Positions 17,168 to 26,013 of a DNA stretch of 64,000 nt are shown here, piece after piece. Within the stretch, counting starts at the first letter, position 1, and the number at the start of each line of letters is the position of its first letter. Origin of the DNA: Paludibacteraceae bacterium (GTDB lineage: Bacteria > Bacteroidota > Bacteroidia > Bacteroidales > Paludibacteraceae); NCBI GenBank assembly GCA_017467185.1, contig JAFTSS010000017.1, forward strand, positions 46,957 to 110,956, in the 5' to 3' direction. A program made the position numbers and the translations under genes. Below the pieces are notes generated by a model that saw only the letters and a program-made list of their open reading frames with translations, made no database searches and was not told the DNA's origin.

Positions 17168-19486
17168 TTATTTAGAGATTGTTTTTACTAATAATATTTT
17201 TCCATCAACATTTTTATCTATTCCCATAGCATAACCTTCAAACAAATTAAACATATAAGCATATTCATCATTATGTTCACTTGAAGACCACACATTTGCT
17301 TCTGTTGATATTGTTTTACCTTGTGATTGTAAGATATTTTCAATAATATTCATATTTTCATATATCTTACTAAATTCATCAATGTTAGGAAGCATCCAAC
17401 CTTGATGCTTCGCTGCCTCCGATTTGGCAGTTTCCCAATTATACTTTTGATCAAAAGTCAAACTCTCAATAGAAACCACTTTTGCACTCTTTCCTAAGTT
17501 AAATACTTCAAACACAATACCTATTGGTTGACCATTTTCTTCATAAATATCACCTACAGAAAATAGACCTTCACGATAATGAACTTCAATTTCTATATTT
17601 TCTTGTACCTCATTAAAACAAATTTGAGAACCTTGAAGTAAAGAATCTGTTACATCAACTCCTTTTGACTCTATTTTTTCCAATCCAAAATTATCTATCA
17701 ATTTTAATGAACTACAATAGTTTACACCAACACCAACAGCCAAAGTATCAACCACTTCCGATTTAATTTCATCTGCTACAAAATAGAGGTGTTTTATTAC
17801 AACAGAATAAGAGCCCAATTCAATTGTTAATTCATATTCATCATCCACAGCGGTAAACTCAAGATAACCAGAACCATTTTCGATATGAACATCAAGTAAA
17901 GTATCGTTTACCATCACTTTTTTGATACCATAACCAGGAGCTGGCGTAAGAGTAAAAGCTACATCATCATATTGAGGGAAATCAATAGTTCCAGAATCAG
18001 ACAATAAACCAAAATCATCTGTAATAGATAGATTAGGTATTGGATAATCTTTAATTCTAATAGGCACAAACTTGGTTTGCTCTACATTTTTCCAAAGAAA
18101 AGCAACATTCACCCAACTCGGAACGCCATCTTCTGTCGCAACCAAAACATCACCTGCATTACCCTTAGACAAAGGAATCCACCCCTTAAGGTCGTTATTC
18201 CAATAAAGAATATCTCCAGTTTGTGAACCTGTAGGCATATCTTCCAAATCGCCCCAGCGACCACTAAACGAATTGGCTTCAATACTATCTTTTATATTAG
18301 GTCGATTAATCAAATTATTATAATCACCCGAAAAACTATACTGATCTACCGAATCCTTGATATTCGGACGATTCGATAATTCATTATAATCAGTCGTACC
18401 AATGATAGTCGAACCTCCAAGAGCAGGAGCATATTTTTCAACACTATCTTTGATATTCGGGCTATTAGCAATCTGATTATAGTCAACACGATTGCTATAA
18501 TAGGCTACGCTATCCGCAAAATTTGGAAGGTTTTTAAGACTTGAATATTCTAAGTTTCCAAGTTCTGATGTTACTACCTGGGTTGCAATGGCTGGTATAT
18601 CAGGAAGATTGACTAAATCATAATAAGAACCAGAAAAACGACCATCTTCACTCAAATTAGGCAAATTTTTCAACTTAGTATAATCTAAATACTGATTCCA
18701 AATAGGGAGTGAATCTTCTACAAAATTAGGTTTACCAGATAAATCAGAATAAACGCCCGTAAATCCATTTGCGGTTATAGTTGGCAAATCAGTCAAGTCA
18801 TTATAACTACCTGAAAATAACACAGGTCGATCGGTCAAATCATTATAACTACCACTAAAAGAATACTTTTCTACTGTATCTTTTAAGATAGGTTTGTTTG
18901 CCAAATCGTTATAATTGCCCGAAAACAAATTGGTTAAATCAGGAGTATTCGTCAAATCATTATAATCGCCTGAAAAAAGATTTGGACGATTCGTCAAATC
19001 ATTATAATCACCCGAAAAACCCAAATTATTTGGAACATCAATAATTTGGTCAAACGAAATAGAACCTACTAATGACTCTGCAGTTTGAGAATGTATTGCA
19101 TAAGGCACTGTCAATATCTGAGTTTTAGAGACCAACTGATAATCCATACCGCCATTAACATCGGCTTCAATCTGTATAAAGAATGGTCCATTTTGCCACT
19201 CAATAGAAGAAAAATCTGAAGATTGATTACTTCCTGTGCCAATCACACAAGTAATCAATCCTTGAGAGTTTGTTCTTGCAGAATGATTTTCCGAAAATAT
19301 CACATTTTCACCATTCAAACCACTTAAGATAGACACTTTCACATTAACAACTTGATTCGCTGCAATCGCCCCTCGATTATTACGAACCACAGCCTGAAAG
19401 TTAAAACCCTCAGGCACCTGACCTTGTACTATTACCGAAGTAACCAACAAGACTACAAGCAGGATTTTTGAAAGAAATCTGTTCAT
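17168..19486 (-). CDS. Secreted protein with 13 tail-fibre-like YNDL repeats
   Basis: 772 residues. Signal peptide ends near VQGQ. Residues ~23-150 are the N-terminal domain typical of many secreted Bacteroidota proteins (GFNFQAVVRNNRG, ...SFIQIEADV-like strand, LTVPYAIHSQTAE). From ~150 to 430 there are 13 repeats of the FSGDYNDLTNRP type seen in phage tail fibres and adhesins; the best copies read F-S-G-x-Y-N-D-L-T-x-x-P. Then come GDILYWN and GDVLVATEDGVPSWV segments, an Ig-like region, and a C-terminal Fisump/DUF1566-like lectin-fold domain (WMLPNIDEFSKIYENMN, NVWSSSEHNDEYAYMFN). No T9SS sorting domain is obvious. The repeats suggest a trimeric fibre-like shaft with a lectin-like tip (inference). 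Confidence 0.85.
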   Translation of the reverse strand: MNRFLSKILLVVLLVTSVIVQGQVPEGFNFQAVVRNNRGAIAANQVVNVKVSILSGLNGENVIFSENHSARTNSQGLITCVIGTGSNQSSDFSSIEWQNGPFFIQIEADVNGGMDYQLVSKTQILTVPYAIHSQTAESLVGSISFDQIIDVPNNLGFSGDYNDLTNRPNLFSGDYNDLTNTPDLTNLFSGNYNDLANKPILKDTVEKYSFSGSYNDLTDRPVLFSGSYNDLTDLPTITANGFTGVYSDLSGKPNFVEDSLPIWNQYLDYTKLKNLPNLSEDGRFSGSYYDLVNLPDIPAIATQVVTSELGNLEYSSLKNLPNFADSVAYYSNRVDYNQIANSPNIKDSVEKYAPALGGSTIIGTTDYNELSNRPNIKDSVDQYSFSGDYNNLINRPNIKDSIEANSFSGRWGDLEDMPTGSQTGDILYWNNDLKGWIPLSKGNAGDVLVATEDGVPSWVNVAFLWKNVEQTKFVPIRIKDYPIPNLSITDDFGLLSDSGTIDFPQYDDVAFTLTPAPGYGIKKVMVNDTLLDVHIENGSGYLEFTAVDDEYELTIELGSYSVVIKHLYFVADEIKSEVVDTLAVGVGVNYCSSLKLIDNFGLEKIESKGVDVTDSLLQGSQICFNEVQENIEIEVHYREGLFSVGDIYEENGQPIGIVFEVFNLGKSAKVVSIESLTFDQKYNWETAKSEAAKHQGWMLPNIDEFSKIYENMNIIENILQSQGKTISTEANVWSSSEHNDEYAYMFNLFEGYAMGIDKNVDGKILLVKTISK

Positions 19487-19504
19487 AGTTAATTGATTTT
19501 AGTT

Positions 19505-20002
19505 TTATTGTTTGATTGTTTTAAAATATTGCTCTAATTGATAGTCCTCTGTTACTAATGCAAAATAGTAAACTCCCGATGATAAATGAGACAAATTATA
19601 TTCGCCCCCACCATCTAATAAATCAAAATTAGCAACAATGTTTCCTGATAAATCATATATCCAAAGATAATATGAAGAATATTTTTTATCTTCACCTTGC
19701 AACACAATACTAACAACATCCACAAACGGATTAGGTAGAACGTCCATCGTGATTTTTTCAGTATTATTCTCCACATCATCTAATGCAACATCCATAATCT
19801 CTATTGCCTCAAAAACTTGCTGCACACCGATAGTAAAAGCTTTACCTCCATTTTCCGCCATTCCATAAATAGGCAAACCTATCGTATATGAAAATTCACC
19901 AGTTACTCCACTCTGTGAGCCTCCTGCAACAACCACTGATTGCTGTGAATATGCAAAATTTACAAAAAACATAAAAGCAAGAGCAAAAAACACATTTTTC
20001 AT
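19505..20002 (-). CDS. Small T9SS type A sorting-domain protein, first gene of the giant operon
   Basis: 165 residues. The signal peptide ends at NFAYSQ. The mature N-terminus QQSVVVAGGSQSGVTGEFSYTIGLPIYG through FTIGVQQVFEAIEI matches the short SGG..Y..GQ..Y....GVQQ.yEI domain common in Bacteroidota secreted proteins. Residues ~85-165 are a type A sorting domain (VLPNPFVDVVSIVL, YLWIYDLSGNIV, LSSGVYYFALVTE). It is separated from the YNDL-repeat gene by 18 bp. As the operon leader, transcribed from the promoter at 20079-20109, it is probably the first structural component. No further function is recognised. Confidence 0.85.
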   Translation of the reverse strand: MKNVFFALAFMFFVNFAYSQQSVVVAGGSQSGVTGEFSYTIGLPIYGMAENGGKAFTIGVQQVFEAIEIMDVALDDVENNTEKITMDVLPNPFVDVVSIVLQGEDKKYSSYYLWIYDLSGNIVANFDLLDGGGEYNLSHLSSGVYYFALVTEDYQLEQYFKTIKQ

Positions 20003-20078
20003 TTTACCAATTATTAAATTTATTATTTTTTTTACATTTTTCTATCATTTCATCCAAAATTCACTTGAATTAATGATA

Positions 20079-20109
20079 CAAATTTACATTTCTAAACTCA
20101 AAAATCAAA
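20079..20109 (-). promoter_or_regulatory. Promoter of the giant operon
   Basis: On the minus strand TTTG (20109-20106) is followed after 19 bp by TAAATTTG (20086-20079), a perfect Bacteroidota promoter. The first gene starts about 77 bp downstream at 20002. Confidence 0.75.
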
Positions 20110-20120
20110 AAAAACAATTA

Positions 20121-20290
20121 AAATTCGTTTGTACATTTAGAAAAATCGTTTGTACAAAACAAATAAAACACTATGCACCAACATATTAACATCACAAAAG
20201 ATTGCTATTTTTGATTTATTATCTTACAAAATAAAATAATAAAAATAAAATAAATGTTAAATGAAACTATAAAACATGTTTTACAACATA
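20121..20290 (-). promoter_or_regulatory. Conserved upstream control region (paired TCGTTTGTAC and palindrome)
   Basis: Two TCGTTTGTAC boxes (20125-20134 and 20146-20155) are 21 bp apart, two helical turns. A near palindrome ATGTTTTACAACAT lies at 20276-20289, exactly 130 bp from the second box. The same arrangement recurs upstream of the second giant. The rest of 20003-20377 is AT-rich with no gene seen. Confidence 0.7.
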
Positions 20291-20377
20291 TTATCATTTT
20301 TCATTATTTTAGATATCTCCTATTTTTTTTACTATTTTTTTTATAATTTTTCTATTTTACCTTAAATTCGATGTAAC

Positions 20378-21180
20378 TTTAACATAAGTTCGATATAACT
20401 TTATAGCACACGGAAGGCACAAAACACAGGGAACCGATGATCTTTGAGGCATTGCGAAAAAATTTTTTATCACATCCCCCTCCGTCTTGCAAACATATTG
20501 AGCGGACGCACGAGCCGTTCGTCCCTACATTGGGAAACTTTACTGATTTTTTATAGGTGTAATAGGTATTATCGGTGCTTTGCTGTATAGATTTTTTCAA
20601 CCTAGCGGTTGATAGGACGCAGCACGCTGCGTCCCTACATTGGGGGGCTTTGCTGATTTTTTATAGGTGTAATAGGTATTATCGGTGATTTACTGTATAG
20701 ATTTTTTCAACCTGGCGGTTGATAGGACGCAACACGCTGCGTCCCTACATTGGGGGGCTTTGCTGATTTTTTATAGGTGTAATAGGTATTATCGGTAATT
20801 TGCTGTATAGATTTTTTCAACCTGGCGGTTGATAGGACGCAGCTCACTGCGTCCCTACATTGGAGGACTTTACTGATTTTTTTATAGGTGTAATAGGTAT
20901 TATCAGTGATTTGCTGTATAGATTTTTTCAACCTGGCGGTTGATAGGACGCAGCACGCTGCGTCCCTACATTGGAGAACTTTACTGATTTTTTATAGGTG
21001 TAATAGGTATTATCAGTGATTTGCTGTATAGTTTTTTTCAACCTGGCGGTTGATAGGACGCAGCACGCTGCGTCCCTACATTAGAGAGGATTTTTGCCGA
21101 ATTTGCGGTTTGACTTCATCAAAAACTCTCTACGGATGATACGGATACCATGCAACGTTTTATATCGAACTAACGTTAAA
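20378..21180. repeat. 110-bp tandem-repeat element, long array with inverted ends
   Basis: The element spans ~803 bp between the giant operon and the second giant. Its ends are inverted 21-mers (left 20378-20398, starting TTTAACATAAG; right 21160-21180, reverse complement starting TTTAACGTTAG), 19 of 21 matching. Between them a leader is followed by GTCCCTACAT anchors at 20521, 20631, 20741, 20851, 20962 and 21072, periods 110, 110, 110, 111 and 110. Each unit has two hairpins: CAACC-TGGC-GGTTG and GGACGCAG-CACG-CTGCGTCC. No gene product is claimed; ORFs inside are repeat-derived. Confidence 0.9.
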
Positions 21181-21203
21181 ATATAGATTTTACAATAAAA
21201 AAA

Positions 21204-21231
21204 AGAGGCGCAAGGTTAATCTTGCGCCTCT
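21204..21231 (-). terminator. Rho-independent terminator after the second giant
   Basis: AGAGGCGCAAG (21204-21214) pairs with CTTGCGCCTCT (21221-21231) around a 6-nt loop. On the minus strand a run of T follows. It lies 22 bp past the stop of the second giant. Confidence 0.85.
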
Positions 21232-21252
21232 ACTATTATTTTAGATGTAGAA

Positions 21253-24200
21253 TTATAGAACTACTTTTTGAGTTTCGCCACCGAGGTGAATCATATATAC
21301 TCCGCGAGGGAGTGAGATGATTTGTTGTGAGCCGGTGTAAATCATACGACCTACTGCGTCATAAACTTGATAGTCGCCATCCCAGCCTTCGACAACGAGT
21401 TTTCCGTCGCGAGTATAAACATCGGCAGAAGTAATCATCGCATCATCAATAGAAGTTTCTTCTCCAATTTGGATTACAAATGGCTCGCTGAGAGTACCAA
21501 GAGTTGCATCATCTTCAAAGGTCAACTTATCTTTTACATCATAGATTTGTTCATCAACTTTAACTTTGATAGTAAGAAGATCGCCATAACCTTCGCCTGC
21601 GATAGTGAGGAATACTAAGCCATCAGACTCACTCACATTTGCACCACGACATTCAGCACCAGCAAATACGCCTACTTCCGCAGCAGTTTCCATTACATCA
21701 CCATTCTTAACCACAGCAACGATAGTCATATTGCCTGAATAGTTGCTATTGTCATCGACAACAAATTCGTTGGCACGGCGTTGAACAATTCGCATTTGAG
21801 TTGGCTGAGCAGATGATTGAGAAGGATATGTAAACTCTTTTTCTTCGGTTGCATTAGAGTAATACATATATCCACTACCAGGAGCGAGAGCTGTAAGTGT
21901 ACCTACCCATTCGTAAGAGTTATAGATTGCAAAGTCGTTTTTACTCTTAACTACATCGCCATCTTGAGGGTTGAGGTCGGCAAATGCATCGGCTATCGAC
22001 ATGTTGAATGAAGCAGTGTAGCCAATCCAATTCCAGCCTGATTTTACTTTTACAACCTCTGCAGCAGGATCAACTTTTTCACCAACAACACTGAGAGTAG
22101 TAGCACTACGCATTTTCACTTTATACATTTTGCCTACGTTGATTTCATCCAAATCGCCACGCCATTGAGTATTGCCATACATTGCATACGCCTCTTTGTC
22201 TTTAGCGATTTCTACAATCGAAGCGATTGGAGCGAATATATCTTCCACAGCATTGCTTTCTGGTTGTACATATATTGAATTCCAATTCCATCCACGATTC
22301 ATGTTGATTGATTGCTCAAGCAAATCTTTTGCATTCCAGATGAACGGATTATTCATACTACCAACCACACTATTAGTAACAAATGTTACATCATCGCTTG
22401 TTTCTACTGCAGGATAAACATTGCCTGTACTTGCATCATAGACTTTGAAAGTTACAGGTTGATTACTGCTATTGCTGTAGATATTAAGCATTACGAAATA
22501 AGCATCGTAGCGAGCATTATAGATAGGAGAAGCAACACCAACACATTGGTTATTGATAAATGCAGCCACGCGGTCGTCAGTGTCTTCAGAAGCCACACCT
22601 GCTATTTGCAACTGACCAATCATTGACATTGAATGTTCGAAATCGTCAGGATTAACAGTCCAATTTGGTGTTTCACCCATAACATCTACCGACACTACCA
22701 TTGGTTCATAAACCTCGTTATTACCTACGAGATAAATAACCTCTTCGTAACTACCAATTGGTAATGCAGCACTAATGGTAAAGTTTACTGTAGCATTTGA
22801 CAATGGGTTAAGTGTTCCATATTCGACATCAGCGGCAAGCCATGTTGGTAGATTGTTGAGATACCAATTTTCAGTATTAGCACCCTTATTGATAACATCG
22901 ACTGAGAACGAACGAGTTTCGAGTGATTGTTTTTCAACTACAACTTCTTCTTCGCTCCATTTGAGGAGGTTACGTTGAACGTAAGCATTCCAGATTACAG
23001 GAACCGACAAGTTGTTGTTTGCATCATAAACATCACGCACTGTGAATTGAATTGTAGTACCCTCGATAATATCAGCGGCTTCGTTAAGATTGATAACCAC
23101 TTTGCGCTCAGAAGCCACAAACGAGAATGCTACATTTTGCAATTCAGGAGCCACCTTAAGAGCAGGAGTGTTTTCGGTTGAGAGTTGAGAGTTTAGTTCA
23201 GAAACTTCGAGTTCGCCCATACTGTTTGCGCTATGGTCGGCAAGGTCAAATACTACCTCTGCTTGATTGTATTCATTAACCGTTGTTTTCTCGAATGGAT
23301 AGTATGCTGCCAAACCTTCGGCATCGGCATCTACACGATTATGCATATTTTCGCGAATATAATCGGCAGTAAGCGAAGCATTCCACAAACGGATTTCATC
23401 GATTTCGCCACGGAAGTAATTACGATATTCCCAATTGTTTGCATCATTTTCTGGGTGATAACGGTCAGCACCAATCACGAGGCGGTCGCTTGCTATTGTT
23501 GCCACAGCTTTAGAAGCCATCTGTTTAACTGCCACGCCATCAACATAGAGAATAGTTGCGCCATTGCGGAGCGAATTGATTGCCAAATGGTGCCATTGAT
23601 TATCAAGATAATTATGCATTGTGCATTGTGCATTGTGCATTAACAAATTGCCTTCTGCATCAAATCCGACACTGAAACCTTTGCTATTAGTGAACAAAGT
23701 AGAAGCACCAGATTGCTTATCGCCACGGAACCAGAGTTCGAACATAAAGTCTTCTGTTTCGTATGGAGCAACAGTTGCGATATTCATTGCTACATATTGT
23801 TCACCATTGAGAGTAAGAGCGACATTTTCGCCAGCGATATACCATGCATTAGTTGCAGGGAGTGTGAGATGACGATTGCGTACACAATCTTCAGCCACAG
23901 AGCCATGACCTTCATCCATACGCCAGTAACCAATCAAATTAGGTGTACTTGGGCGTTTCGCTTCGTACATTTCGCTTTGCGCTACAGCAAATTCACGAGC
24001 ATTGTTCCACATTGTAAGTTCGTGCATCTTAGCGTTCAAACCTTCGCCTACAGCCAAACGACCGTTACCGAAGTAGTCATCTACAACACTATTCATAAAC
24101 AACTCAACAGATGAGGCATCGATTGCGTAGTGAGCAGTGAGGCGACTATTGCCTTGAGCATATTTATAAGAGACTGACATAAATACCCATTTATCGGCAG

Positions 24201-26013
24201 GTACATTAGCTGTTGAGGTATAAACATTACCATTAATAGTTACAACAAGGTTACCTGCATCGTTGAGTGCTACAGCAAATTTAGTAGAGGCTTGACCATG
24301 TTCGAGGACTGTACCAGCATTTGAGTAATTCAACCAGAAGTTGAATGCGAAGTCGCGACCACTCAAATCGATGTCGGCTTCAGTAGTAGCACCAGCACCT
24401 TCATTAAGACTCATAGCCACATTGTGGTCAACACGGTAGCCATTCAATTTCGCTTTAACGATAAAGTTATCCACATCGCGAAGGCTTGAAGATTTGATGT
24501 CTTCGTTGAAAGTAACCGACACTTCGCCATCGGCAGTCAAAATACCATTTGCAGGCGAAGGGTTGCCGAGCAACATAGGCTTAGCCATATCTTTTATTAC
24601 ACTGATAGTTTCAGATTCGTTATGGATTTCGCCCGAACCGAAGTCGCACATTGTGATAGCACGGAACATATAGGTTTGATCAGGCAACAATGCCGAATTA
24701 GACATATCGAATGTGTAATTGATAGAGTTTGCATTCAAAAGAGTGTTGGTTTCAGTCTTATCATTTTCATTTACAACATACTCTTGAGCAAGTCTCCATT
24801 CTGTGTCGCGCTCACCTTTGTATTGGATGCGTACACCTTTGAAGTTACGGAATGCACGGTCGAAATCTTTCACCACGATTTGCAATTCTGCACCAGTATA
24901 AGAGTTCAACACGCGGTCTTCGATTTGCAAAGTAATGTCAGAGCAAGAAGGTACGAAGTTAGCCGAAATAGCAATTGTGTCAGCAATAACTGGGAATGTA
25001 CCTGTAGGGTCACCTTGACATTGCGATTTAAGTACGATTTGGATGTTTTCGAAATCGAGCACCCCGAGGTCAGACTGTTTGAGTTGGATAGTTTTCTCAA
25101 GTGTACCACCAGCAGGAACCAACATTGCACGACCCTCTTCGGTCAAAGGAGCACCATCCATAGTGATAATTGCGCCTTGAGCATTTGTAGCATCAATCAC
25201 ACCGAGGTCGAACCAGATGTCGTCGCCAGTTTCTGAAATATTTTCGAGGCGAAGAGTATAAGTTGCGGCTTTACCAGCAGGCACTTCAGTTGCAAATGCG
25301 TTAACTACTGTGAGTTGAGGGATTTCGATTTGCATAGTCGCTGTAGAAATTTCGGTACCTGGCTCGTAGTATTTAGTTACTTCGGCAGCTTCGTAAGGAC
25401 AAGAAGTTTGACCGCCACGAGTAGAGAAAATAGGACCGAAGCCATCAGGAGAGTTAAGAACATCGATAGTGAGCGCATCGTTGTAGCCAGATTCTTGAAG
25501 CACATAGCCTGTAGTGAGACATGTTTCTTCAGAATTTTCGGTATAACCGAAGTAACGAGCACCTGTAGTAGTGCGAGCAGTTACAGCCACACCCGTACCA
25601 GCAATAGTTCCACCAGTAGAACCACCAGCCACAACCAAAGTTTCGAAATCATGAGCATCATTAGTTGCCTCGGCTTCACAAGTTTGAACTGACGATTCGA
25701 TGACAGCTCCAGCATCGAATGAGTGATTTTCTTGAAGATAAGATTCACGTTCTTCTATAGCTTTTACTTTAGCCTTTTCGTTGTTGGCAAGAGTTTCAAT
25801 CCATTTTGAGATTTGTGAATTATGCCAACGTACTTTGTCTTCATAAACTTTATTAGGGTCTAATGCGGCAGGAAGAATCATCGTATAACTTGGTCCAGAT
25901 AGCTCGTCTTTTCCTACTGCTTCTTTACCCCCAAACTTCTTTATCGAAATTGTCAGAACCAAAACGTTCATCGTCAGGCGAAAGAGTTGTAACATAAATA
26001 GGTTCTTCGCCAT
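21253..26013 (-). CDS. Second LamG giant, C-terminal fragment (frame after the frameshift)
   Basis: An open frame of 1586 codons. Its first ~28 codons read the wrong frame of the upstream coding sequence, so the true homologous part starts around GGKEAVGKDELSGPSYTMILP near 25930. It contains RGGQTSCPYEAAEVTKYY, two LamG domains, an Ig-like region, the AFINNQCVGVA module, two GWNW repeats, the module AGAECRGANVSESDG and a T9SS-type end (VYDAVGRMIYTG...LPRGVYMIHLGG). It corresponds to the C-terminal half of the first giant. As an independent protein it would lack a signal peptide and is probably not made; see the pseudogene entry. Confidence 0.7.
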   Translation of the reverse strand: MAKNLFMLQLFRLTMNVLVLTISIKKFGGKEAVGKDELSGPSYTMILPAALDPNKVYEDKVRWHNSQISKWIETLANNEKAKVKAIEERESYLQENHSFDAGAVIESSVQTCEAEATNDAHDFETLVVAGGSTGGTIAGTGVAVTARTTTGARYFGYTENSEETCLTTGYVLQESGYNDALTIDVLNSPDGFGPIFSTRGGQTSCPYEAAEVTKYYEPGTEISTATMQIEIPQLTVVNAFATEVPAGKAATYTLRLENISETGDDIWFDLGVIDATNAQGAIITMDGAPLTEEGRAMLVPAGGTLEKTIQLKQSDLGVLDFENIQIVLKSQCQGDPTGTFPVIADTIAISANFVPSCSDITLQIEDRVLNSYTGAELQIVVKDFDRAFRNFKGVRIQYKGERDTEWRLAQEYVVNENDKTETNTLLNANSINYTFDMSNSALLPDQTYMFRAITMCDFGSGEIHNESETISVIKDMAKPMLLGNPSPANGILTADGEVSVTFNEDIKSSSLRDVDNFIVKAKLNGYRVDHNVAMSLNEGAGATTEADIDLSGRDFAFNFWLNYSNAGTVLEHGQASTKFAVALNDAGNLVVTINGNVYTSTANVPADKWVFMSVSYKYAQGNSRLTAHYAIDASSVELFMNSVVDDYFGNGRLAVGEGLNAKMHELTMWNNAREFAVAQSEMYEAKRPSTPNLIGYWRMDEGHGSVAEDCVRNRHLTLPATNAWYIAGENVALTLNGEQYVAMNIATVAPYETEDFMFELWFRGDKQSGASTLFTNSKGFSVGFDAEGNLLMHNAQCTMHNYLDNQWHHLAINSLRNGATILYVDGVAVKQMASKAVATIASDRLVIGADRYHPENDANNWEYRNYFRGEIDEIRLWNASLTADYIRENMHNRVDADAEGLAAYYPFEKTTVNEYNQAEVVFDLADHSANSMGELEVSELNSQLSTENTPALKVAPELQNVAFSFVASERKVVINLNEAADIIEGTTIQFTVRDVYDANNNLSVPVIWNAYVQRNLLKWSEEEVVVEKQSLETRSFSVDVINKGANTENWYLNNLPTWLAADVEYGTLNPLSNATVNFTISAALPIGSYEEVIYLVGNNEVYEPMVVSVDVMGETPNWTVNPDDFEHSMSMIGQLQIAGVASEDTDDRVAAFINNQCVGVASPIYNARYDAYFVMLNIYSNSSNQPVTFKVYDASTGNVYPAVETSDDVTFVTNSVVGSMNNPFIWNAKDLLEQSINMNRGWNWNSIYVQPESNAVEDIFAPIASIVEIAKDKEAYAMYGNTQWRGDLDEINVGKMYKVKMRSATTLSVVGEKVDPAAEVVKVKSGWNWIGYTASFNMSIADAFADLNPQDGDVVKSKNDFAIYNSYEWVGTLTALAPGSGYMYYSNATEEKEFTYPSQSSAQPTQMRIVQRRANEFVVDDNSNYSGNMTIVAVVKNGDVMETAAEVGVFAGAECRGANVSESDGLVFLTIAGEGYGDLLTIKVKVDEQIYDVKDKLTFEDDATLGTLSEPFVIQIGEETSIDDAMITSADVYTRDGKLVVEGWDGDYQVYDAVGRMIYTGSQQIISLPRGVYMIHLGGETQKVVL
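23613..23642. repeat. TGCATTG heptamer repeat inside the second giant
   Basis: Four 7-bp words (TGCATTG type) lie in frame in the coding region and encode MHNAQCTMHNYL. A second word block of the GAGAGTT type is at 23178-23198 (encoding LNSQLSTEN). Both have intergenic counterparts elsewhere. Confidence 0.75.

Noticed and set aside
20379..20931. Short minus-strand ORFs starting MKKSIQQ...YYTYKK
   Set aside because: They are read from the 110-bp repeat units; copies differ in frame-affecting ways and no protein family is recognised.
20378..21180. CRISPR array
   Set aside because: Units are ~110 bp and nearly identical through their whole length; there are no unique spacers and no cas genes.
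24622..25236. 204-codon plus-strand ORF inside the second giant
   Set aside because: Antisense shadow; the minus strand has clear homology to the first giant.
25928..25932. Programmed ribosomal frameshift in the second giant
   Set aside because: A +1 shift would be needed, with no typical slippery site or stimulatory structure seen; the G5 run is more simply an indel. Left only as an alternative.
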